A stretch of 64,000 bases of DNA from Aphrocallistes beatrix (taxonomy: Eukaryota; Porifera; Hexactinellida; Sceptrulophora; Aphrocallistidae). The stretch spans positions 2,059,934-2,123,933 of the forward strand of contig OY725494.1 of the NCBI GenBank assembly GCA_963281255.1, given 5' to 3'. The position numbers and the translations under genes were made by a program. Positions 35,709-46,272 of the stretch are shown piece after piece. Below the pieces are notes generated by a model that saw only the letters and a list, made by a program, of their open reading frames with translations, did no database searches and was not told where the DNA came from. Each line of letters opens with the position of its first letter. Position 1 is the first letter of the stretch.

Positions 35709-36217
35709 CAGTGGAACCTCTGTAATCCGACACCTCTGTAATCCGACATTTCTTTAAACCGACATTATTTCTGTTCACGGATCGTTTTTCGATAGAAAAC
35801 AACCTCTATAATCCGACACCTAGCTATTCCGAATCCGACAATTTAATGATTTTCCAGTAATGCAAATTCGACCTGAATAATCCGACAATTTTTTCGTCTA
35901 TCAAATAACGTCGGTTTATGGAGGTTATTTTACCTCCATAATCCGACAAATTATTCTTCTTTCAAATGATGTCGGATTATGGAGGTTATTTTACCTCCAT
36001 AATCCGACAAATTATTCGTCTATCAAAAAATGTCGGATTATGGAGGGATATTATTTCACCTCTTTGATCAGACAAATTATTCGTCTGTAAAATATTGTCG
36101 GACCTCCATAATCCGACATTTTGCTGATTTTCTACAAATGTCGGATTATGGAGGTTATTCGATAATCCGACATTTTTTTCGTCTCCCATTGAATGTCGGA
36201 TTATGGAGGTTCCACAG
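35709..36217. mobile_element. pogo-like MITE rich in TAATCCGACA, 509 bp
   Basis: It starts CAGTGGAACCTCTGTAATCC after TA and ends with the near-inverse before TA. The whole interior is built from TAATCCGACA and its inverse TGTCGGATTA, about 20 copies, many in hairpin orientation. Confidence 0.8.
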
Positions 36218-36599
36218 TACAAAAAATATTCGTTGAAGTTGTGCTCAGTTTTGGCTTTTACTGATTAATAGGTATAAAAATTAAAATTTTAACACAACAC
36301 TCATAATCGTTGGTTCCTCATCTTCCCAATAACATCGAATTTATTCAAATCAGACGTTGGAAAAGTTCTCAAATTTACACTTCAAGTGTGCTCGGTTGAA
36401 TACTCAGCTACTTAACACTCGTATATTACTCATTAGTTCTTAAATTCTAATCCTGATTTGCCAATGTTAATTCAGATACCAATTACTCGACTGTTAATAT
36501 AAGCAACACTTATGATTTTGATACTGTCATGTGCAAACAAATAAACAGTACGACTTACATAAAAAATATAAAGAAAATTAATTTACAAAATGGTTGCAA

Positions 36600-36830
36600 T
36601 CTTATGTGTGACGAATGCACAGGTCCACTACATCCAAAATTCGACACTAATTTACCAGTAACCAGGAACAAACGTCGCGACGGGGGATGCGGCTTTGCCG
36701 GGCCCATTGCAACTCCCCCCCCCATTCGCCGGCATTGCAGGCAGGCAGGTAGGCTATCAGATGGAGATATTAAAACACCCGTGTTCGTCAACTGCGCTAG
36801 AAAAACAAGCGAAAGGGTATACAATACTTA
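36600..36830. other. GC-rich patch inside the first SUN intron
   Basis: It contains CGTCGCGACGGGGGATGCGG, a run of nine C and GCCGGCATTGCAGGCAGGCA, unlike the surrounding AT-rich DNA. Both strands are open for about 90-100 codons, which is a composition effect. No terminal repeats found; origin unknown. Confidence 0.4.
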
Positions 36831-36844
36831 AAAGCAAGATGCAC

Positions 36845-37432
36845 CTGTTTTAACTCGGTAGTTGAGTGAAAATCCTTTGAATGATTGATTTTAGAATCTG
36901 GTGTGAATTGTGTTGATTCTTCTTTAAGAATTTGAATAGCATCAGATAGAAAAGAAATGTTATTGCTCAAAAAATCTACCTTACAGGAGATCAAATAAAA
37001 AACAATTCCCGAAGATAAGAAAGCTACAAATATGCATAGAGTAAGAATCAAAGCAATACTCTTACTAAATTTTTTAGAGTGACTCTTTGATCCAGTGATA
37101 GGTGATAATACATTGGTCGAGTGACCAACTAAAATATTAGATTTCGTTTTAGATGGAGGCTGAACACTACTCCAATTGATCGTTTGATCAGAGCTACAAA
37201 TACCCGAGTCGGTACCAGGTGCATCTAATCCCCAGAGTACCTCGGATTCTTTGTGACGAGATTTTGATCTAGGAGTTTTGTGAGACATAGGAGGAACTTT
37301 GAATTTACTAGAGGAGGATGAATGGAGCGGGAGTACCACATTCTGATCTTCTGATTCTGAATCAAAGTCTGCAGGAGCTTTTGGTGAATTTCGCGGTGTT
37401 TTGATATTTTTTCGTCTAGATATAGAAGTCAT
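36845..37432 (-). CDS. SUN-domain protein, first exon (nuclear segment and membrane helix)
   Basis: The frame is open from ATG at 37432 for 196 codons to a CAG/GTGCAT donor, phase 0. Residues 1-124 are Ser/Lys-rich and lack hydrophobic stretches (starts MTSISRRKNIKTPRNSPK). A single membrane helix follows at about 125-149 (SIALILTLCIFVAFLSSGIV), then Cys150 and the start of an amphipathic segment. The layout (soluble N terminus, one helix, coiled coil, C-terminal SUN domain) is that of SUN1/SUN2-type proteins of the inner nuclear membrane. The strand matches the coiled-coil exon at 23351 and the SUN exon at 17212. The next 15 codons after the donor stay open by chance. That this exon belongs to the SUN gene rests on topology, strand and order; it has no SUN sequence of its own. 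The spread would be about 20 kb. Confidence 0.6.
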
Positions 37433-37926
37433 GAGTCTAATTTATGTCATAAAATTGCTAAAAATGGCAAATAAATTAAGAGTAGGTACAAGTACCTAAA
37501 AGTAATACTTACTAAAGTCTAAGAACAAAGAGATCAACAGTGATAATTTTGTCGAAATTATAGCTCATAATGCAATATATTGTATTCTCGGTATTTTTCG
37601 TGAGATATAATTAAACATTTTCTATGCGATGATATTATGTAATGATGGCGCGTTCAAATTTTGAACGCATTAAGGTAATGGGGAATGTTTGAGTAAATGG
37701 GCTGAAATATGTTTTAAATGAGGTTATTATCTAATTTTCATGATTATGAATTGGTAGAGTAGTGTACCTCGGAAATAAGAGCCCTTTGGGGTAAAAATAT
37801 GGCAGTAATTTCAGGGTGGTCATCTTTCATAAATCAAGTGAGATGAACCCTACTTCAGAAAATCTGAACTGAGGCTATCCTGGGTTAAGATTGTAATAAG
37901 TAAAATAAATTCAAATTTTATTTTAA

Positions 37927-39856
37927 GGATACCGCCCTCGAAAAACATCGCAAAACATTAAAAAAAATTGTGGAATTTTTTATTGTCAATTCCATCGGAT
38001 TATTGAGTAGTCTACCATCTAATCGTACTTGTTGGACGGTATTTATTTTGATATTCTAGAACTGGGCACCTAAAGCTCAGGCGTACTAAAAATCGGAAAG
38101 TTATTCGTGATTTTGCGGGGCATTCATCAATTATTTTCTAACTTATCTGATATTTTTTCAACTATACGAACCTCAAAATGGTTTTGGCCCCTTTAAATAT
38201 TATAAAACAGATGAATTTAGAAAAAGAGGCACCTGAAATCCAATCAAAAATATCTTTATGAGGGACTTCATTTCTAAAATGCTCGGGAAATGGCCGTTGT
38301 GATATTAGCTATTGTGTATAGAAAAAAATTCTGAACATTTTAAAAAAAAGTTTGTTCAGATCGGACCATTAGTTCGCAAGTTATAGTATATTGTAGGTAA
38401 AGTTCGGACATCAAACCACTCTATGGCCCCCAAAGTGCTCGATGTCAATGCTTAAAAACTATTGAAGATATATAATCTATAATAATCTTAAATGAAAGGA
38501 TATATATGATAATATATAGGTTCCTCAAACATCTCTTTGTCAAAAAGTAAATATTTCTAGACTAATCATCGTTTTTGTTGTAATACAAATTCTATGGAGA
38601 ACTTTGAATATATTAGAAAATGGTGAATCTTGTCATGAAATAAGTTCCCAAAAGTAGCTATTATACTCAAAAAACAATGCAATAGTCACTAGCAATGTAT
38701 ACAGAAACTTTGAAGCACCCAACATGATTATTTTGGAAGTTCAAATCATTGATCTCCAAATTTTAGTCAAAGCCCCCCCATTTATGGTCCAAAAACAGAT
38801 TCCTCCATATCTCGGGAAATATACACCAAAATTCTTAGCTCTCAATTCCTAATATACTTTTCAAGACGGTATATATCTGATTCTTAAATAATAAATGTAC
38901 TACATGGAATGGAATGCTAAGTTTCAAATTTTTATCACGTGATGACGTAGCATTTTTCGAAAATCCTAACTTGAAAACTAAAAGTCGTAGACTCTCGCTC
39001 TAACTTCCTAATATACTTTTTGGTAGCTCTTTATTCATTCTAAACCGATGAATTATACATTGTACTGCTAGGAATATGATTTACATTCCCTAATTGGTTC
39101 AAAATATTCGGGGTTAGGGGCCTCAAGGTAATTTGTGAATTTTCAGTATAATTTTGCTATTTTCACCAAAATCTGTTGGAATACATCTAATTAATTAGTA
39201 TACACGCGATTAAATGTCCATGGATGCTTTTATTTTTCGTTAATAGCTCATTTTACATCGTTCTTACAATCAAAACTTCAAATCCCTATATCTCGGGACT
39301 TTAAAATTCCAAAATTGACCGTCTTTCAAAAATTTTAACTCAAAATTGCTTTGAGATAGAGGTTTGAAAATTTCAGGAGTTGTTCCATATCATTAGGCGA
39401 TGAGCGTAGGACCACTCAATTTTTGATATTTTATAAATTTGTGATTTTATTGCTGATTTGCAAAGAAAATCGGACTTTTTTCGCCGTTTTTTGGCCCTTT
39501 TTATTCGGACACCGATAAAATTTACAATTTTTAAAATTTTAACTTTCTTTTGGTCCTATGAAGTGGCAAATATGATAGACTATCTATGAATAAATTTTCG
39601 AAGCATTTGATCCAAACATGTGCTTTAAAAAAATCACAGAGTACAGGAGGGCTTACCATTAAGATGTGCTAGGGAAAAACGGAAAAAACCGACTTTGAGA
39701 CGCTGTAATTCAAAAACTAGAAATGTGAACCAAAAACTGTTTGGCATGTCTCAATATTTTTTAATTGCACTACCTGCCCACGCTTAACATCTTATATATC
39801 TCTATTCTTGATATATGCTGTAAGCCAAACCTATGGATTTTTCACGGGCGGTATCC
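37927..39856. mobile_element. 1.93-kb TTAA-flanked element, copy A (inverted, diverged)
   Basis: The ends GGATACCGCCCTCGAAAAA and (inverse) GGGCGGTATCC sit between TTAA at 37923 and TTAA at 39857. The body is the reverse complement of copies B and C with clear divergence. It has no transposase; the TTAA target points to Kolobok- or piggyBac-type mobilisation. Confidence 0.8.
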
Positions 39857-40716
39857 TTAACCAATTATTTTTACTGCTTAGTATAACAATCTAAATCTGA
39901 TTTATTTATTACAAATTCAAAATAATGAAACCAATATTGTAAGTTTCAACAGACCTACTGAATTGATCTCTACATGTAAATGGATCTTCAAAAATATTCA
40001 CATAAAACAGAAAACGTGTTAAGATAAATGATAAACATTTATTCGTTGAAACTTCAATCACTTTTCATTTTCAAGTTTTTAAGTTTCAAGCATATTGTAG
40101 AAAATATTCCTTATATGGATATGATTAATGTAGCTTTGTAATACTGTTGTGATGATTTTGCTCTGTAAAAATAGTTTCAACAAGTTTAAAACAGTTCTTA
40201 TGTGATATGCACTCAAATCAATGGAAAATATTCTTTCAATAATAAAATTAAGCTCTCTCACAATCTCAAATATATCACTAGCTTATGGTAACAGGCGTTA
40301 AATCCAGAACAATAGAAACATATTCACATTACATAGTGCGAAATTGATAATTAAACATAAAATCAAGATTGAAAAAATGGTACGTCATAGAAAAAATTTG
40401 CAACGTGTTAAAATATGCCTATGCACCATATGTGCCCAAAATTTGATAGGGTTGCCATCATGAATTATGCGTTTAACTATGCGTCTACCTTCAAAGTTGT
40501 GCTATCCTGTCATTGAGTGTCGGCGTCTGCCCATGAGAACTTTACACCTCTCTAAATTTCATTCTTCGCCCACAAATGGTATTCCCGAAAAGTCCGTTGT
40601 GAAGAACCCACGAATTACTGTAATAATCGGGATCACTCGAAAATTACGAAATATTTCAACTTTTCACTTTTTGATGCATAATGATGACGTCATAACAGAT
40701 TTCCCATCATTTTTTT

Positions 40717-40754
40717 ATGAGAATTGCATCATATAAATATGATGCAATTCTCAT
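40717..40754. repeat. Perfect hairpin, 18-bp arms, 2-base loop
   Basis: ATGAGAATTGCATCATAT, AA, then its exact complement. A second hairpin follows at 40780-40856 with arms reading TAATAGACTGTATATATTTA and the complement. Confidence 0.85.
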
Positions 40755-41060
40755 CAAAAATTTTTTGAGACTGTATATATTTTTAATAGACTGTATATAT
40801 TTATATATCTCAAATTTAAGATATACTTGTATAAATATATACAGTCTATTAAAAGTTCAGCAGGCCTCTCAATTCTCACGATTTGTCTCAAAATATCACG
40901 ATACTTCTATCAAATCTCACGATTTGTGAACTCTCAGGTTGAGAGCCCTGTTATATGATCGTGTCTCGTACAAAGAATCAATTATATATTATCTCACGGC
41001 AGAATCGTGAGATAGATTCATATCTAAAATTTATCAATATCAATATCAACTTTTCATTTA

Positions 41061-41831
41061 CATAGGGCATTCCAAAAGTTCTCGTTCCAAATCTGTATCT
41101 CAAATGAGAGTGAAAATAGGATATTTTCGATTTGTCCATTGTATTCCTTAAGGGATCAGCTTCCAATTTGTATATTGGTTTATTTTAAGAGGACAATTAT
41201 TGTGGTTCCTATATTATATTTTTGTCCATCGGTTTAGGGCACTGCCTTTGAACGTGATTTTTGGGGTTCCCTTTGATATATTTCACTTCTGAACAGATTT
41301 AGATTAAAACTGATCCCGCCATCCAATTCTACGCATCAACTAACATATAGATTGAATTCTCTGAAGTATTATAGTTTGAGGCTGAGGGAATAATTGTGTT
41401 TTGAAGTGGTTTACTACCATTTTTGTCCCACTTTTTGAGTGGCGAAAATTGACAAAAAATCCACTAAAAGTGGCATGATATTTTTTCACCACGAGCAATA
41501 CTATTGAACACCTCCCGATTACTTTTTCACATTGGTTCTTAATTATTTCACCTTTTAATGACCTTATTCTACGATTTTCACAACTTTTATTATACAAATT
41601 TAGTTTTAAGCCATTTTCAATGGGAAGATTCCAAACTTTTCGACACTACCTACCCTAAACCGATGCATAAAAATCTAATATAGGAACCACAATAATTGTC
41701 CTTTTAAAATAAACCAATATATAAATTGGAAGCTGATCCCCTAAGGAATACAATGGACAAATTGAAAATATCCTATTTTCACTCTCATTTGAAATACAGA
41801 TTTGGGACGAGAACTTTTGGAATGCCCTATG
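41061..41831. mobile_element. 771-bp palindromic mariner-type MITE, intact
   Basis: It starts CATAGGGCATTCCAAAAGTT after TA and ends with the inverse before TA (41832-41833). Arms of more than 200 bp are near-perfect inverses (GGATATTTTCGATTTGTCCA; GGACAATTATTGTGGTTCCT). Sister of the split copy at 28146-32517. Confidence 0.87.
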
Positions 41832-42216
41832 TAGAATGAAAATCCAAAACATGTGAACAGTATTATTATCATATAGGAAGCGACAGTTTCCAGATTGAAC
41901 GGTAGAACTATTTATTGTCTACGATTAGTTTTTGAGGTAAACTGTAGCCTACTGTAATAATGCCTAACAATAAGCTAGGATTTTGCGACTAGGGATGCGC
42001 TAATAGCCGGTAATATTTAGGTAACCACAATATTTATAAATAAATATTAGTTATTAAATAACCTCATTGTTTACATTTGAGTAGGAAGGTAAATAAGAAT
42101 AATTGAAATTTATTTGTTGTCATTTGATCAGTTCTTTAATTAAATACCTATTGTGCCAACACATTTTCATTCATTTTTTATCTATTTAATAATTAGTATC
42201 AGTCTATCAGCTAATC

Positions 42217-43881
42217 ATGCCTAGTAGCTGCTCGGCTCCTGGATGTACGAGTAACTATGATCAGGATGATCGAGTTCCAATATTCAGAATGCCAGACAAG
42301 CCGCCAGAACTCAGACAGGCGTGGATCAGTGCTCTACATCGTGATGATATAGGCACCCTCAAAGTTGTTAACGTATGCGCCAAGCATTTTCGAGACGGCG
42401 ATATAATCAAGACTCAAGGTTCCCAATGGAGACGGGACCTTCACTGATGTACCTCGAACCAAACCTAAGTTGAGAGATGGTGCTATCCCTTGTTTTCTAC
42501 CTGGATGTCCTTTTTACTATTCATCAACTTCTACAACCAAACGGACTCGCCTCTCGTTCGAATCGAAGGAAGAAGAATTTATTAATCAAACCATTCAGCT
42601 GAGCTTGCTATCTGACAGTGAGGAGAAAAAGAAGTATATGATTACCAACCTGCGAGATCTGAAAGATAAGTTATTTCTTGTTAATTTACAAAATAATTGG
42701 CTAGTATGGTACCGTGACGATACTACTATTACATTTATTCATCCCAATATGGTCGAACGAAGCATTTCCGTGAATCTGCATTTAGAAATAAATTCATCTT
42801 TAGTTGCATCCGCCTGGCTGCAAGGACAGTCATTCTCCTTATCAATGTATACAATTAATGATGTAAGACAAATTGAGTCTCTTTTGAATGAAATTGATTT
42901 GAAGTATGCTGCATCAATTCAAGCTAAAAGTAAACACTCTTTCCACATTCCACGAGCTAAAAATCACATTAAGGAGGTTGTTAATGATTTTTCAAATCAG
43001 GAAGAATCAGTAGATAATTGTCCTGATTTAGCCAATCTCCAATTTATCCTATGTCAATGGATAATTTGTTCATTCCCAAAAACAGGCGACGGTATAATTT
43101 AATCACACAAATTTTAGCCATTAAAACTCATCTCATTTCACCATCTTGTTATTCTTATCTCCAAAATCTAGACTGTCTCACTTTACCACACGTTAATACC
43201 TTAGATCAGCGCTGTCCAACAGGCGGCCCGCGGCCTTACTTTGTGCGGCCCACGTTGCGTCCAAAATGCCTCTATCCATACCAATCCCGAGTGCACGCCC
43301 CTGTATTGCGGCCCGCCACTGAATGGTATGAAGCAGTTGCGACCAGAAGTAAATATAGTTGGACAGCCCTGCCTTAGATAATTTATATTCTTCTTTTGGT
43401 CTTGAAAATGATTTATGTGCCTATCTTTCCAAAGCTACTTCATGCTTCAGTGCACAAGAAAAAAATGTCATCCTTCAAATGGACGAGATTCATGTGAAAT
43501 CTGATATTTCATATAAAGGAGGAAAGATTATTGCGCCAAATTTAAATCCTGAAGATCCCACCAAACTGTCTTTTCCATTATGGTATTTAGTTTGCATAAG
43601 AAATGGTCCTGTTTTCTCGCCTAATTCCATGCCCATCTATCTCAGCTGAAAATATTTTTCCTATTATAAAATCTTGCATCATTGATGTTGAAAACTGTGG
43701 TTTAAGAGTCGAGGTTATTTCAACTGATAACTACCCATTGAATGTAAATCTTTATAAATTATTTCCTCCTAATAAAAAATTAGATATCCAAGTACCCCAT
43801 CCTTCCGATGTCAATAGAGTTTTATTCCTTACTTTCGATTTTGTTCACATTTTGAAATCTATTCGTAATAATTGGTTGAAT
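42217..43881 (+). pseudogene. P-element transposase (THAP9-like), N-terminal and central part
   Basis: The THAP zinc finger spans about residues 1-66: CSAPGCTSNYDQDDRVPIFR with C-x4-C, then AWISALHRDD and VVNVCAKHFRDGD (C-x2-H). A frame change near 42418 leads to DGTFTDVPRTKPKLRDGAIP, the P-family linker. The leucine-rich dimerisation part and RNase H-like core follow: ILQMDEIHVKSDISYKGGKI (first catalytic Asp region), YLVCIRNGP, VISTDNYPLNVNLYKLFPPN, and FDFVHILKSIRNNWLN (D/N-H region before the GTP-binding insertion). At least two further frame changes (near 43060 and 43640) and a 165-bp hAT MITE at 43207 interrupt it. P transposases bind their own termini through the THAP finger. Confidence 0.88.
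43207..43371. mobile_element. hAT MITE, 165 bp, exact 8-bp duplication
   Basis: The ends CAGCGCTGTCCAA and (inverse) CAGGGCTGTCCAA are flanked by CCTTAGAT at 43199-43206 and 43372-43379. The interior is rich in GCGGCCCG. It lies inside the P transposase. Confidence 0.92.
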
Positions 43882-45393
43882 CATAGCCTACTATATATAC
43901 AGCTATGCAACCCACCGAATACAAGGCCAAAATAGAAGGCCAGTTTTAACACAGTCAAAATTTAATTAAACTGAGAAATCAGAAGCCGCATACGATAGAC
44001 CTTTGAAATGTATTATTACCATATACAAATATTATATCAGAGGATCCAATTCAGGTGTCAAAAATTCGATCTGTCATGTTATTTGCAATAGGCTCTTTTT
44101 AGAGCGGAAAATGCTATTGTTCTACCTCATTTAAAACATCGCTATCTGCATTTTTAATTCTTGAATTTTTATAGAACAACAATAGAAAGTCCTTAATCCA
44201 AAAAATTTGAAAATCTTAATTGGAATGTCTATGCATTCCTCAGTTGCTATGGAAACAATAAATTGAATTTTTAACCCATATCTCAAAATATATAGATCGT
44301 AGACGCTAACAACTTATACCATTCAATCCGCAAACTATCACTTCCTATATGATAATAATATTGTTCCCGCGTCTATTTTCAATATTCTCTGAGTTATCTA
44401 GGATTTTGTCACACCTCATTACTTCTCTATAGATCGTGATAAAATCCTAGATAACTCAGAGAATATTGAAAATAGACGCGGGAACAATATTATTATCATA
44501 TAGGAAGTGATAGTTTGCGGATTGAATGGTATAAGTTGTTAGCGTCTACGATCTATATATTTTGAGATATGGGTTAAAAATTCAATTTATTGTTTCCATA
44601 GCAACTGAGGAATGCATAGACATTCCAATTAAGATTTTCAAATTTTTTGGATTAAGGACTTTCTATTGTTGTTCTATAAAAATTCAAGAATTAAAAATGC
44701 AGATAGCGATGTTTTAAATGAGGTAGAACAATAACATTTTCCGCTCTAAAAAGAGCCTATTGCGCAATAACATGATGACAAATCGAATTTTTGACACCAG
44801 CAGCCGTATTCACTAAGATCTTAAGCACTAAGATCGATCTTAAGTCTTAAGATCGATCTTAAGTCTTAAGATCGATCTTAGTTAAGATCGATCTTAAGAT
44901 CGATCTTAGTTAAGTTCGATCTTAAGATCGAACTTAGAAATAACGTTAGGGTTAATATGATTAGAATATAGCATTATACTAATCAAATACAAAACTGAAG
45001 TATGATATTGGTAATGGCAAGTAGTCATTTATTATTGATCTAGTGAAAATAAGCTATATTTCTTCTTTTTGAGCAAAATTGAGGCCATTAATGTTAATAT
45101 TAGGAGCAAATAAGATTGATTAACCCACTCCTGTAAGACATAGCTTCTATCTACTATGTAGTTGTACAGCCTGGAATGTCTGCTGGTGAGTCTTACAATA
45201 TCTGTGGTGAAATCTTTGTTTTAACTTTGAATTCTATTATGAAATTCAATGTTTTATCTATGTAATCTATAATTATTCTACACTTGTCAATATCAAAGGA
45301 AGAGCTATCAAAGAGCATAAGTTGTATCTCATGAATTCATAATATTATATTGAACAAAACATATAGACGACAAGTGTCTTTGTATATTGTAAC

Positions 45394-45891
45394 ATGAAAA
45401 CCTCTCTAAGACAAAATATAAACACTGGATATGAGAAGAACAATAAATTGAACTCGATCGATGTTAAAATTTCTGCGTCATTTGGTGTTACGAAAATAAT
45501 TGGTGTCATTAATGGTTATGGTAAGTCGGCGTCCTCTCGTGTATATAAATTGCTGCTGAGTGCTTGCATTAACAATACCAAACCAAAATGGATAAATCCC
45601 GCAAGCAAATTGGACCAGAGAAGAAGAGTGAGTCTCATTAATGAAATTGAGTCAGCAGGTGAGATTTTGAGAGGGTCAGGAAATTCTGCTAACAAAAACA
45701 AAAGGAGGAAACAAATCTGGAGAGACTTTACAGCCAAACTCAACTCAGTGCATGGCAATGGTAGAGCTGTAGAGGATATCAGGAAAAAAAGTCTCCAGAA
45801 ATTGAAATCCCGACAACGTATAAGGCATCAAAGAAAAGTCGGGAGAGAAGGCGAACTTTTGATGAGCAAGATGATTCGATCGAGCTCTTGA
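45394..45891 (+). CDS. Myb/SANT-like protein of Harbinger type
   Basis: 165 codons with ATG start and TGA stop. The middle reads RRRVSLINEIESAGEILRGS, then KRRKQIWRDFTAKLNSVHGN and GRAVEDIRKKSLQKLKSRQR. This matches the Myb/SANT-like DNA-binding domain with a spaced Trp (IWRDF) and the RTVxxIRKKWxxLKS third helix typical of the Harbinger accessory protein. One conserved Trp of the third helix is replaced by Ser (KKSLQKLKS). In Harbinger elements this protein carries the transposase to the nucleus and to the ends. The first 60 residues look unrelated to the domain, so the true start may be an internal Met or an upstream exon. Basic residues dominate the C terminus. Confidence 0.65.
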   Translation: MKTSLRQNINTGYEKNNKLNSIDVKISASFGVTKIIGVINGYGKSASSRVYKLLLSACINNTKPKWINPASKLDQRRRVSLINEIESAGEILRGSGNSANKNKRRKQIWRDFTAKLNSVHGNGRAVEDIRKKSLQKLKSRQRIRHQRKVGREGELLMSKMIRSSS

Positions 45892-46272
45892 AGGCTGCAG
45901 ACTTACTTCCATTACAGCAGGAAGTTTTGTTCCGGAAAATCATTGTAAATAGGAAAATAGGATCAAAGTGATTATTATCAGTCATGTGAATCAATATATA
46001 AAGCCTGTCTCTATAATTGTGCATATTAGAATGAGTCTATGATTATATGATCAAAGAATGTATGTTTGTTTATTCATACAAATCCAAGAAGAATTTGCCA
46101 CGAATATAGCATGTGATACATGTTGCAATGTTACACACAATAAGAGAAATGTTTTAAAAATATTTTATTTGAAGTCTAATATCAATCAAGATAGATTCAA
46201 TGTTCGACAGAAGTAAGTTTGAACAACATTTATGGAGTAATTAGTGAAAATCGAATCAATTACAATACTTAA

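Noticed and set aside
36529-36831. Overlapping 100- and 89-codon frames on opposite strands
   Set aside because: Both are open because of a GC-rich patch; neither has a domain.
41943-42030. Treating this end as just another half foldback unrelated to the P gene
   Set aside because: Kept as the alternative, but the spacing to the THAP start and the shared P-type duplication length favour a P terminus.
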